DNA of 64,000 nucleotides, taken from assembly GCA_021029595.1 (NCBI GenBank), contig JAJJOY010000001.1, positions 450,015 to 514,014 on the forward strand, in the 5' to 3' direction. Position numbers and translations under genes: made by a program. Below the pieces are notes generated by a model. That model saw nothing but the letters and a program-made list of their open reading frames with translations, did no database searches and had not been told where the DNA came from. Positions 41,760 through 49,578 of this stretch are shown one piece after another (the first letter of the stretch is position 1; the number at the start of each line of letters is the position of its first letter). The stretch comes from Hominenteromicrobium mulieris (GTDB lineage Bacteria; Bacillota; Clostridia; Oscillospirales; Acutalibacteraceae).

Positions 41760-42382
41760 CCCGCATTTTCTTCAAAAATCGTCTTCCATCCGGCATTATA
41801 AAACCTTCTCATTCTTTGGATATGCTCGACAGCCTGATCTTGGGGCATATCATGAATAACCACTTCAAATAGTCCGGCATAAAAAGCACTGGACAGAAGG
41901 TGCGCCAGTTCCGGCGTAAGCCGTCCGGAGGAAAGCGCGTCATTTCCTGTCTGTTCAATAAACTGCATGGTACAGGAAATATCCAATTCAATAATCCGAT
42001 GGATAAATTCCTGATATGTGCTATTCTCTCCACTGGTAAGAATCAGCTTAAACTCGTCGAAATGATCGTAGATATATGCAATTACCTTAGAAAAGCCGTC
42101 GTTTCCAAAGGTCATAACCTTTTCTTTCTGCTCATCTGATGAAAGTATTTTAAAGCGATGGAGTTCCCCTTCGAGTAAATTACAAAATTCATCAGCCGTT
42201 GGCCCTACTAAAGCGCAATACAGACTTTTCTTATCAGGATATCGGATATAGATAGCGCCTTTGCTGGAGCCTGCTTTTTCCGCAATCACCTGCAGCGAAG
42301 CGTTCTCATATCCACTCTTTAAGAACTCTTTTTTAGCTGATTCAAGCAATTTTTCAGTAACGCCCTCCACACGTTTTGCCAT
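41756..42382 (-). CDS. TetR-family regulator
   Basis: The 208-residue protein has an N-terminal TetR helix-turn-helix (KEFLKSGYENASLQVIAEKAGSSKGAIYIRYPDKKSLYCALV) and a larger helical ligand domain. It is the first gene of the island and follows a strong promoter with an inverted repeat over the transcription start, as in autorepressed tetR-type genes. The inducer is unknown. Confidence 0.9.
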   Translation of the reverse strand: MAKRVEGVTEKLLESAKKEFLKSGYENASLQVIAEKAGSSKGAIYIRYPDKKSLYCALVGPTADEFCNLLEGELHRFKILSSDEQKEKVMTFGNDGFSKVIAYIYDHFDEFKLILTSGENSTYQEFIHRIIELDISCTMQFIEQTGNDALSSGRLTPELAHLLSSAFYAGLFEVVIHDMPQDQAVEHIQRMRRFYNAGWKTIFEENAG

Positions 42383-42427
42383 TCCATCAACTCCAAACTC
42401 GAATTTATAGGTTGATTTTGTAAACAG

Positions 42428-42462
42428 ATTAAAACCTTCGGTTTCAATCCAACGGTTTTAAT
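42428..42462. promoter_or_regulatory. candidate TetR operator
   Basis: ATTAAAACC (42428-42436) and GGTTTTAAT (42454-42462) form a perfect 9-bp inverted repeat with a 17-base centre. The right arm overlaps the -10 box of the TetR promoter, so binding would block initiation. Confidence 0.55.
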
Positions 42463-42488
42463 ATACTGCTTTTTTTGAAAACTGTCAA
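42460..42488 (-). promoter_or_regulatory. sigma-A promoter of the TetR gene
   Basis: On the minus strand TTGACA and TATATT are separated by 17 bases, about 78 bases before the TetR start codon. Confidence 0.85.
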
Positions 42489-42551
42489 GTTAATTGTCTC
42501 ACAAAGTTAGTTTCTTCTAACCTCGAAAAATAATGCAATTTGCACATATAG

Positions 42552-42586
42552 AAAGAGCCGAATAAAATTAGTTTACTCGGCTCTTT
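42552..42586 (-). terminator. terminator-like hairpin after the XRE gene
   Basis: AAAGAGCCGA pairs with TCGGCTCTTT around a 15-base loop, 25 bases beyond the XRE stop codon. The T-run is short (TTTCTAT), so it is moderately convincing. Confidence 0.6.
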
Positions 42587-42610
42587 ACAGCATAACAGAT
42601 TCTATTTTTT

Positions 42611-42970
42611 CTATTTTGCAAACTCCTGCATAATCAAGTTGAGAATTTCCTGCTGACCCGTAGATAATCCCCCGGCCTTCGGCTTAGTGCTTTGTTTCAA
42701 TTCTTTTACCAGCCGACGAACCAAATCGCGCTGCTCATCCGTCATATCCGTTAAAAGCACCTGATCCTTTTTATCAAACCCAACCAAGTAGTCTAACGAA
42801 ACATCGTAAATCCTTGCCATAGTGGTGAGGACATCCAGCGTGGGGATTTTGATATTGTTTTCATAGTTGCTGATTACCGATCCGGCCCGGCCTACCCGAC
42901 GCCCAAGTTCCTCCTGAGAAATACCATGCTTTTCCCGCAGCATCCGCAAATGATTTCCAAAATCAAACAT
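42611..42970 (-). CDS. XRE-family (Cro/CI-type) regulator
   Basis: The 119-residue protein begins FGNHLRMLREKHGISQEELGRRVGRAGSVISNYENNIKIPTLDVLTTMARIYDVSLDYLVG, a textbook XRE helix-turn-helix. A short C-terminal helical part follows. GAGGTGA lies 5 bases before the ATG at 42970; a GTG at 42979 is less likely. It is transcribed away from a plus-strand promoter with a palindrome nearby, the arrangement of an ICE master switch. Confidence 0.9.
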   Translation of the reverse strand: MFDFGNHLRMLREKHGISQEELGRRVGRAGSVISNYENNIKIPTLDVLTTMARIYDVSLDYLVGFDKKDQVLLTDMTDEQRDLVRRLVKELKQSTKPKAGGLSTGQQEILNLIMQEFAK

Positions 42971-43023
42971 CCCTATCACCTCGCTCTGTCCTGTGATTTC
43001 GTGTATAGCTATATTTTACTCCG

Positions 43024-43053
43024 TTGACCTTCGCGTCTGGCTAAGTGTATAAT
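43024..43053 (+). promoter_or_regulatory. sigma-A promoter reading rightward
   Basis: TTGACC and TATAAT are separated by 18 bases. It should drive the 43447 winged-helix gene. Confidence 0.75.
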
Positions 43054-43061
43054 AAAAGTAT

Positions 43062-43076
43062 TTAGCGAATCGCTAA
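43062..43076. promoter_or_regulatory. palindrome after the promoter, candidate XRE operator
   Basis: TTAGCG-AAT-CGCTAA lies 8 bases downstream of the -10 box, where a bound repressor would block initiation. The neighbouring XRE protein is the obvious candidate. Confidence 0.5.
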
Positions 43077-43205
43077 GATTATGAGCGAATATTTTTCCGA
43101 TTTGCGATGAAAAGGGAGCCGAGAAGCCCATAAGAAAGGTTTTTTGGCATAAAACCGCCCGAAAGAAATAGGGCGGGCTGTTCGTAAAGAGGGAGTGGAG
43201 TAACT

Positions 43206-43433
43206 GTGGTGAGAGGACTCACACCCCTTTATTTTCCCTGTAATGGCAACACAGAAAAAGGCGCTTTCCCAACCTTTTATGATGAAATCACCCTGCCGAA
43301 TGTTGTAAAATATACTTGTTATCAAGCTGACGATTTCAAAAGGTCAGATCGGGCTACATTCCCCATTATTGTGGCAGCGTATGCCCAAAACCCTTTATAC
43401 AAGAGAAATCCATATCCAGAATTCATGCACTGA
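43206..43433 (+). CDS. possible small protein (weak)
   Basis: The 75-codon frame begins at GTG with GGAG 5 bases upstream and ends just before the ribosome site of the winged-helix gene. The product (MVRGLTPLYFPCNGNTEKGA...) has no recognisable domain and the opposite strand is equally open. It may simply be leader. Confidence 0.25.
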   Translation: MVRGLTPLYFPCNGNTEKGAFPTFYDEITLPNVVKYTCYQADDFKRSDRATFPIIVAAYAQNPLYKRNPYPEFMH

Positions 43434-43446
43434 AAGGAGTATCCAA

Positions 43447-43881
43447 ATGCCAAAAGTAATGATCATTGAATGCAGTGATGAAGAAGCCGACCGTTTGGTT
43501 GAGCAGATCAAGAGCATTATTGCCGAACCCCAATACCAGCCATTTCGAGGGCCGGGAAAGGTTTATGAATTCGGCTCATTGCGGATTGACCAGCCCAAGC
43601 GGGAAGTAACCCTCCATGGTAATGCTGTAAAACTAAGCCATCGGGAATTCGAAATTCTCGGCTTATTTGCTTCCCATCCGAATCAGGCCCTTTCTGCGTC
43701 TTTTCTCCACAATGCCGTCTGGCTTCATCCAGATTCGGAGCATGGAGAGGAAGAAGCTGCCGCCTATGTGCGAAGCCTGCAGGAAAAACTCGGCCTGAAT
43801 AAATCGAACCCCACCTGCCGGATCGTTGAAGGTACCTGTGCAGAGAAAAAAGGCTGTTGTTTTACCTTTTTGGTTGATTAA
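43447..43881 (+). CDS. second receiver-less OmpR-type winged-helix protein
   Basis: The 144-residue product has an N-terminal strand and helix (MPKVMIIECSDEEADRLVEQIKSII) too short for a receiver domain. It is followed by the winged helix: GSLRIDQPKREVTLHGNAVKLSHREFEILGLFASHPNQALSASFLHNAVW and YVRSLQEKLGLNKSNP. The last 20 residues (CAEKKGCCFTFLVD) replace the usual wing. AAAGGAG precedes the ATG. It probably regulates ICE genes together with the XRE protein. Confidence 0.7.
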   Translation: MPKVMIIECSDEEADRLVEQIKSIIAEPQYQPFRGPGKVYEFGSLRIDQPKREVTLHGNAVKLSHREFEILGLFASHPNQALSASFLHNAVWLHPDSEHGEEEAAAYVRSLQEKLGLNKSNPTCRIVEGTCAEKKGCCFTFLVD

Positions 43882-44087
43882 ATAAATATTCTTGTTCTTT
43901 TGTCATGTAATGTAGATAAAAGCACTACGAAATATGCAAATGAAAGGAGAATCGAATCAGAAAAGTAGTTTTTCTCTTTTATACTGTCCCCATCTAAATT
44001 TATATGGGGAAATATGGAAATAAAACAACGTCCGCTTTCCCCATGCAGAGGGGATGGCGACAATGCGGCGAAAACCACCGCACACAG

Positions 44088-44125
44088 AAAGGGCTGCAGC
44101 TTCATACGAAGCTGCAGCCCTTTTT
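44088..44125 (+). terminator. terminator after the second winged-helix gene
   Basis: AAAGGGCTGCAGCTTC pairs perfectly with GAAGCTGCAGCCCTTT around ATAC, and TT follows. Confidence 0.88.
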
Positions 44126-44189
44126 CGTTCGACATTATCTCATTTTAATTTACCATTAAATGCCAATTTCGAGGAAACAGCCTCGCTAT

Positions 44190-44222
44190 GCGCATTCGCC
44201 TGCGGGCGGGTGCGCTTTTTTC
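44190..44222 (+). terminator. second terminator-like hairpin
   Basis: GCGCA pairs with TGCGC, with CGCC/GGCG nested inside. TTTTTT follows. Confidence 0.7.
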
Positions 44223-44323
44223 ATGTTTTTAGAAAGAGGTCATGGCTAAGAACTCATAGCGGCAGGCCGCCGCCCCGACAATCTGAATTTTTCAAAATTT
44301 CAGATTGATCGGAGGAAACAGCC

Positions 44324-44749
44324 ATGGCTTACAACAAAGCCAGAGCCGAAAAACAGTGGCTCAAATGGAAAGAAGCAGAAGAAAGAAAACTCAGAGAACT
44401 CGGCGTGGATGAGGACACCATCCAACGCCTGCATACATACGATTGGGCGCAGTTCAATAAGGAACGGCAGTACCTGCAGCGACAGGTAGAATGGTCACAT
44501 TATGTGGACTGGGTTTCAGCACAGGATCTGGAACTGCCCGTCGAGGATACCGAAGCCCTGCTGGACAGCATCGAGGATATGGAGCTTTTTTCTTTGCTAC
44601 ACAATATGGACAAGCTCACCCTCGAAATCCTCTTCATGAAGATGGACGGATACGGCAGCAAGGAAATCTCAGAGAAAACCGGCCTGTCAGTAAACGCCAT
44701 TGATCTGCGGATTTTCAAACTCAAGAAAAAATTAAAAAATTTTTTATAA
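44324..44749 (+). CDS. sigma-70 region-4-like protein
   Basis: The 141-residue product is charged and helical. Its C-terminal 55 residues (LFSLLHNMDKLTLEILFMKMDGYGSKEISEKTGLSVNAIDLRIFKLKKKLKNFL) form a sigma region 4 helix-turn-helix. The N-terminal part has no region 2, so it is not a complete sigma factor. Such proteins are usual in Tn916/Tn1549-like elements. GGAGG precedes the ATG. Confidence 0.78.
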   Translation: MAYNKARAEKQWLKWKEAEERKLRELGVDEDTIQRLHTYDWAQFNKERQYLQRQVEWSHYVDWVSAQDLELPVEDTEALLDSIEDMELFSLLHNMDKLTLEILFMKMDGYGSKEISEKTGLSVNAIDLRIFKLKKKLKNFL

Positions 44750-45321
44750 GCGGAAAGATTCCGGCCTTTTTCCTGGGCTATAGGGCGAACGGGGAAAAAG
44801 AAACGTTCGCCTTGCAGCTTGAAAAGTAAATACCAGCCATGCGGGTACGTTCCCGCCTGAGCGAGCGACTAAAAGTTTGTTATGCACAAACTTCGGAAAA
44901 AGCGCCATGACGAGCCGCACGCAAGCTGCCTCCCTTTTCAGGGATGGCGGCTTGTGTTGTTGGCTTTGAGCGATGCATTTTGACCGGAAAGAGGGGGTAG
45001 TTTCCCTTTTCGCCACGACCTTGGGCGGGGTATTATGATACGCGCTATCGTTTTGCCCACACGTCAGATGGGCTGGCCGACCTTGGGTTGTAATCAGCAA
45101 GACCTTCGGGGAGCCAGTGAACGGCTTGTCAACTGCAAGCCTGCCCGCATGGTTCCCAAGGTTGCCGGGGGGCGAGCAGCAAATACGGCACATCAAATTC
45201 AACCCTTTTATTTTTATTCAGATTGCCGTTGACGGCGAATCCGTGCGGCGCAGGTTTTCTGCGCCGCATCAGTTTGCCGCCAACGCACAAGAGCAAATTG
45301 CTCTAAGGAGAATGTGCCGAA
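44750..45321. other. long structured non-coding region before the helicase gene
   Basis: About 570 bases with little sign of coding on either strand despite a 152-codon minus-strand open frame. It ends with a compound hairpin: CGTTGACGGC...GCCGCCAACG outside a perfect GCGGCGCAG/CTGCGCCGC (45249-45271). AGAGCAA/TTGCTCT follows immediately before the ribosome site. It may encode a structured RNA, a replication or single-strand origin, or a leader that controls the helicase. Confidence 0.5.
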
Positions 45322-47274
45322 ATGAACAATAGCCTGAAAGAGCAGGCCCATGGGGAAATCGAACGGATCTTCCGAATCCTTCTCCCTCAAAACGGACTGG
45401 CAGTTCGGGAAGAACAGATCACCCTATGCCACGCCATGCTGGACACCCTGCTCAAAAACAATATCGCTTTATGCGACGCGGGAGTCGGGATTGGCAAGAC
45501 CTACGCCTACCTGACCGCCTGCATTTTACTGAAGAAGTTTGCCCCGCACGGGCCTGCCGGTTCCCAGCCAGTAGTGGTCTCCACCTCCAGCGTTGCCCTG
45601 CAGGACGCCATCATCGGGGAGTACATCCCATTTTTGTCCCGGATTTTTCTGGAGAACCGCATTATTCAAAAACCCATCCGGGCGATGGTGCGAAAAGGCA
45701 AGGAACGCTTTGTCTGCGATGTCCGTCTTTCTCATCGGTTGGAAGCCGTGAAACATAAGAAAAAGAATGCGGAGCAGATGAAAGCCCTGCTCTCCCTTCG
45801 CACCTATTATGATTTAGACGCCGTAACCGGCCTCAGTGGATTTGACAGGCGGCAGGTATGCGTCCCCAAGGTTTGTGAGAAAAGCTGTTCGCTGCGAAAT
45901 GCCTGCCGGTACCATCAATACCTGAAGGAAGCCCGAAGCGCGGAGATTTTCGTCCAGATCTGCAACCACAACTATCTGCTGGCCGACGCTGCCCACCGTT
46001 TGCAGGAAATGCGGCCCCTTCTCAATGATTACCGGGCTTTGGTGATCGACGAGGCCCACAAGCTGCCGGACGCAGCACGCCAGATGTACGGGCAGAGTTT
46101 GTCTGCGGAGGATTTCCGTGAACTCTGCGACCTGCTGGCAAAAGAAAAATATATCCTTGCTTCCCAGCGTCTGCGGGAAAAGTTCCGCGCTCTCATGGGG
46201 GCCATGTGCCGGGGCGAACTGCTGGAAGAAGCCCAGCGCACCGCCTTTATTTTAACGCCGGATCGGGAAGCGGCCCTTCGAGATTGTCTTTCCCTCCTTC
46301 GGCAGCTTCAAAAACAGCTTGCCCCGCACCTCCCACGGTGGCTTCTTTACCGGCTGGGAACAACAGAGCAGGCCCTCGGCCTGTTTTTTACCGGGGACCG
46401 AAAATACATCCTCTACATCCAGTACGACAGGGACGGAAGCCCCAGCCTCTGCGCCGCCAGCCGGGAACTGCCGGAGCAGCTGCGCCGGGCGCTGTGGCTG
46501 AAGGACGTCCCCGCCATCCTGACCTCCGGCACCCTCATGGCTGGCGGCAGCTTTGAACGCACAAAAAAGGTCATGGGGCTGTCCTTAAATCAGCGGCTGG
46601 AGGATTTTATTGCGGTTTCGCCCTTCAATTATGAGGAAAACTGCCTTCTTTACATCCCAAATGATCTTCCCAAAACACAGATGGGCAGTGAACAGGAAGC
46701 TAAGTGTCTGGCAGAGCAGATCTGCCGTTTAGTGGAAGCCACGCATGGCCACACTCTGGTGCTTTTTACTTCCTATTCCCTCATGGGCGCTGTTTACAAT
46801 CAGGTAAAAGACCGGCTGTCTTTTCCCTTGATGGAAGTATGGCGGCACTCGCAGGACGTCATCCACCAGTTCAAACAGGCCAGCAACGCTGTGCTGTTCG
46901 CGGCGGGCTCTTGTTGGGAAGGTGTGGACTTTCCCGGCGATATGGTGTCGTCGCTCATACTTGTGCGGCTGCCGTTCCCTGTTCCCGATCCATTGAGCGA
47001 AGCGGAACGGGAGCAGTACCCAACGCTGCAGGATTATATCAAAACCGTAGTAATCCCCGATATGCAGGTAAAGCTGCGGCAGGGCTTCGGGCGGGCCATC
47101 CGCACCGAAACCGACACCTGCGTGGTGAGCATTTTGGACTATCGGGCAGCCCCCGGAGAACGGTATCACAAGGCTGTGCTGGAAACCCTGCCGAACCTTC
47201 GGCTCACCAGAAAAATCGAAGATGTCGAGGAATTCATCCGGGCAAAGAAAGGCCCGGATTATTTTATGCCATAA
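45322..47274 (+). CDS. DinG/XPD-like helicase
   Basis: The 650-residue protein has Walker A DAGVGIGKTYAYLTA (about 50-62) and a DEAH box LVIDEAHKLPD (about 242). Cysteines CVPKVCEKSCSLRNAC and an upstream Cys (FVCD) could bind an iron-sulfur cluster as in XPD and DinG. The C-terminal motifs are SCWEGVDFPGD and RQGFGRAIR. It probably unwinds DNA 5' to 3' during element processing. The recombinase-like gene begins 15 bases after it. Confidence 0.88.
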   Translation: MNNSLKEQAHGEIERIFRILLPQNGLAVREEQITLCHAMLDTLLKNNIALCDAGVGIGKTYAYLTACILLKKFAPHGPAGSQPVVVSTSSVALQDAIIGEYIPFLSRIFLENRIIQKPIRAMVRKGKERFVCDVRLSHRLEAVKHKKKNAEQMKALLSLRTYYDLDAVTGLSGFDRRQVCVPKVCEKSCSLRNACRYHQYLKEARSAEIFVQICNHNYLLADAAHRLQEMRPLLNDYRALVIDEAHKLPDAARQMYGQSLSAEDFRELCDLLAKEKYILASQRLREKFRALMGAMCRGELLEEAQRTAFILTPDREAALRDCLSLLRQLQKQLAPHLPRWLLYRLGTTEQALGLFFTGDRKYILYIQYDRDGSPSLCAASRELPEQLRRALWLKDVPAILTSGTLMAGGSFERTKKVMGLSLNQRLEDFIAVSPFNYEENCLLYIPNDLPKTQMGSEQEAKCLAEQICRLVEATHGHTLVLFTSYSLMGAVYNQVKDRLSFPLMEVWRHSQDVIHQFKQASNAVLFAAGSCWEGVDFPGDMVSSLILVRLPFPVPDPLSEAEREQYPTLQDYIKTVVIPDMQVKLRQGFGRAIRTETDTCVVSILDYRAAPGERYHKAVLETLPNLRLTRKIEDVEEFIRAKKGPDYFMP

Positions 47275-47289
47275 AGGAGATTGACATAG

Positions 47290-47724
47290 ATGAACAGAAA
47301 AACAGAAACGGCGGAATTTCCCTACGCAGACCGCCCCATGTGGTTATACAGCCGCAGCAGCGATAAAAGGATGTTCGTCCTGATTCAGCAGATGCGGAAT
47401 CTCTTAGAGGAAGCCAATCATCGGGAATATACCGTTGTAGGTACTTCTCAGGATATGGGTACCGGCAGAAGCATGGCCCGCATGGGCCTGAAGCAGATGA
47501 TGCGGAGTGTGCAGGGCGGCTTCGTCCGCGCTGTGCTTGTGCGGGATTTATCCCGCCTGAGCCACGATCCCGCCATCCTGATTCAAATACTGGAATTTTT
47601 GCAGGATCACGACGCGGTACTGATCACCACCGAGAGCGACCTGCGGTATGAGCTTTACGTCAAGGGGCTGGAAAACCGCTTTTTCCAGAGGGCGGCCCAA
47701 AAGGGCCTCCATTTGCCATGGTAA
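47290..47724 (+). CDS. stand-alone serine-recombinase catalytic domain
   Basis: The 144-residue protein covers only the resolvase N-terminal domain: LYSRSSDKRMFVLIQQMRNLLEE (candidate nucleophile Ser24), TSQDMGTGRSMARMGLKQMMRSVQGG and VLVRDLSRLSHDP, with the conserved R and SRL residues. No DNA-binding domain follows. It lies just ahead of three larger recombinase genes and could act as a partner or regulator of the integrase. AAAGGAG lies 10 bases before its ATG. Confidence 0.8.
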   Translation: MNRKTETAEFPYADRPMWLYSRSSDKRMFVLIQQMRNLLEEANHREYTVVGTSQDMGTGRSMARMGLKQMMRSVQGGFVRAVLVRDLSRLSHDPAILIQILEFLQDHDAVLITTESDLRYELYVKGLENRFFQRAAQKGLHLPW

Positions 47725-47738
47725 AGGGGGCTGAATTT

Positions 47739-47918
47739 ATGCGTGTTACTTACAATCCAGAAGCGCCATCCCCTCTCATAGTCAATGAAATCAAATATTA
47801 TATGGCGCTTTCGGCCTTGAAAAAGATGCTGGCCGATGGCATCATAACCTCTGAAAATTACAAGAAAGCGACTGTTGCTATTGCCGAAAGATACCGGGTT
47901 TTGCGATACGATATTTAG
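47739..47918 (+). CDS. SHOCT-like small protein
   Basis: The 59-residue product contains ALKKMLADGIITSENYKKATVAIAERY, close to the SHOCT consensus (LKxLxDxGxIT). AAAGGGGG lies 8 bases before the ATG. It sits between recombinase-type genes and may mediate oligomerisation. Its role is unknown. Confidence 0.65.
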   Translation: MRVTYNPEAPSPLIVNEIKYYMALSALKKMLADGIITSENYKKATVAIAERYRVLRYDI

Positions 47919-47971
47919 TGGTTATCGTGATAGCTTTGTACCAGCCGTTGTGGTAATGTTGTTGCTGCGGG

Positions 47972-49567
47972 GTGGTCACAATAGATGCCGCCCAAGAAAG
48001 CGCAGAAAGGGCGGTGCGGAGAATGCCACAGGTGCAGATCATAGAACCTACGATAAGACCACAGAAACAGAAAATCCGGGTTTGTGCCTATGCCCGTGTG
48101 AGCAGCAACTCCGATGATCAATTGAACTCCTTTTCCGCGCAGGTCGAATATTTCACCCAACTAATACAAGCCCACAGCGATTGGGAATTCATTGACATCT
48201 ATGCCGACGAGGGCATAACCGGTACCAGAGCCGACAAGCGCGATGATTTCCAACGGATGATGCGGGACTGCAGAGCTGGGAGGATTGACCGCATACTGGT
48301 TAAATCCATTTCCCGATTCGGAAGAAACAGCGCCGACTGCATTGAAGCCGTTCGGGAACTGAAAATGTTGGGAATAGCTGTTGCGTTTGAAAAAGAAGGC
48401 ATTGATACAGGCCGCATGACCAATGAAATGTACTTTTCCATGTACAGTGCATTCTCACAAGAAGAATCCACTTCCATTGCGAAGAATATGCGTAAAGGCG
48501 CAGTCATGCGGATGAAAAATGGAACCTACCGTCTATCCCAAGCGCCTTATGGCTACCGCTTAGATGAAAAAGGCGGTTTTCTGATTTGCCCGGAAGAAGC
48601 GAAGGTTGTCCGAAAGATATTTGGGGACTTTCTCTCAGGGAAAAGCATTCGAGAAATCGCCAATGAACTTGCACAGGCCCAAGTGCCAAAGCTGAAAGGG
48701 AACCCCGTGTGGAGTGCCACCGGGGTTTCTTATATTTTAACCAACGAACGCTATATGGGAGATGAATTGTTCCAGAAACGCTTCACCACTGACGCATTTC
48801 CTTTTAAGAAAGTAAAGAACCGTGGCGAGAAAAGCCAATTTTATGCGGAGAATACCCATGAAGCTATCGTCAGCCCCAATGTATTTCGTCTGGCGCAGGA
48901 ACTTCTAAAAAAGAAAAATCAACTCCATGGACGGAAAAAGGAAATCCAGACCTATACTTTCTCCAAAATGCTGGAGTGCGGCGAGTGTGGAAGCACATTC
49001 TGCAGGCGGGTAACCAAAGCCGGAACTGTAGTATGGGCCTGTTATCGGCATTTCCGTGACAAAAAATTGTGCGCCATAGAAAATGTGCAGGAGTCCGAAG
49101 TGGAATCCGCATTCGTTACCTTATATAACAAGCTGGGGAGAAATCGCTCAGAGATTTTAACCCCATTCATTACGCAGGTGGAAAAACTGCGTGATAAAAA
49201 TTTCATGTCCCATCCGGGGGCCATGCAGTTGAACAAAGAAATAGCGGATCTGTTGGAGCAGAATCATGCGCTGGCTACTTTGAGAGCAAAAGAGTGCATT
49301 GATTCTGCTTTTTATATGAGTGAAACCAATACCAATAACACCAAGCTGGAAAATTTGCGGAAGGAGCTCCAGCGATACCGTGACTTAAACGACTACCATG
49401 AAATACTCAATGGAAGCTACCTGCTTCTAAAAATTTTTGAAGAGCAGGAAAGTATCTCAGAGTTTGAGCCTGTAGCTTTCCGCAATATGGTTATTAAAGT
49501 GAGGATTTTTTCAGACACCATCTGTTTCCGGTTAATCAACGGGATGGAATTGGCTGAAAGAAGATAG
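47972..49567 (+). CDS. large serine recombinase 1
   Basis: The protein (531 aa from GTG; possibly 514 aa from ATG at 48023) has a catalytic domain VCAYARVSSNSDDQLNSFSAQVEYF (Ser44) with ISRFGRNSADCIEAVRELK. A recombinase domain follows (APYGYRLDEKGGFLICPEEAKVVRKIFGDFLSG), then a zinc ribbon (CGECGSTFCRRV) and a coiled-coil C-terminus. It is one of two complete integrase candidates at the right end. A large serine recombinase of this kind normally excises and inserts ICEs between short att cores. Confidence 0.9.
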   Translation: MVTIDAAQESAERAVRRMPQVQIIEPTIRPQKQKIRVCAYARVSSNSDDQLNSFSAQVEYFTQLIQAHSDWEFIDIYADEGITGTRADKRDDFQRMMRDCRAGRIDRILVKSISRFGRNSADCIEAVRELKMLGIAVAFEKEGIDTGRMTNEMYFSMYSAFSQEESTSIAKNMRKGAVMRMKNGTYRLSQAPYGYRLDEKGGFLICPEEAKVVRKIFGDFLSGKSIREIANELAQAQVPKLKGNPVWSATGVSYILTNERYMGDELFQKRFTTDAFPFKKVKNRGEKSQFYAENTHEAIVSPNVFRLAQELLKKKNQLHGRKKEIQTYTFSKMLECGECGSTFCRRVTKAGTVVWACYRHFRDKKLCAIENVQESEVESAFVTLYNKLGRNRSEILTPFITQVEKLRDKNFMSHPGAMQLNKEIADLLEQNHALATLRAKECIDSAFYMSETNTNNTKLENLRKELQRYRDLNDYHEILNGSYLLLKIFEEQESISEFEPVAFRNMVIKVRIFSDTICFRLINGMELAERR

Positions 49568-49578
49568 GAGTTGTACCA

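Larger units (their letters stand above)
42971..43446. other. divergent regulatory region between the XRE and winged-helix genes
   Basis: About 475 bases. It holds a plus-strand promoter, a TTAGCG/CGCTAA palindrome just downstream of it and a long untranslated leader for the next gene. A possible 75-codon frame at 43206-43433 (GTG start after GGAG) is not recognisable as a protein. Confidence 0.6.
43882..44323. other. intergenic region with two terminators and a leader hairpin
   Basis: No supported gene. Two strong intrinsic terminators (44088-44125, 44190-44222) and a third inverted repeat CAATCTGAA/TTTCAGATTG (about 44279-44308) sit just before the ribosome site of the sigma-like gene. Small frames here look accidental. 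Confidence 0.6.

Noticed and set aside
43062..43325. 87-codon minus-strand frame opposite the winged-helix leader.
   Set aside because: It covers the promoter and operator region and has no recognisable domain or convincing ribosome site.
44744..45202. 152-codon minus-strand open frame.
   Set aside because: No ribosome site, unusual composition (many Cys, Arg, Pro, Ser) and it crosses a structured non-coding region. It is kept only as an alternative in the finding.
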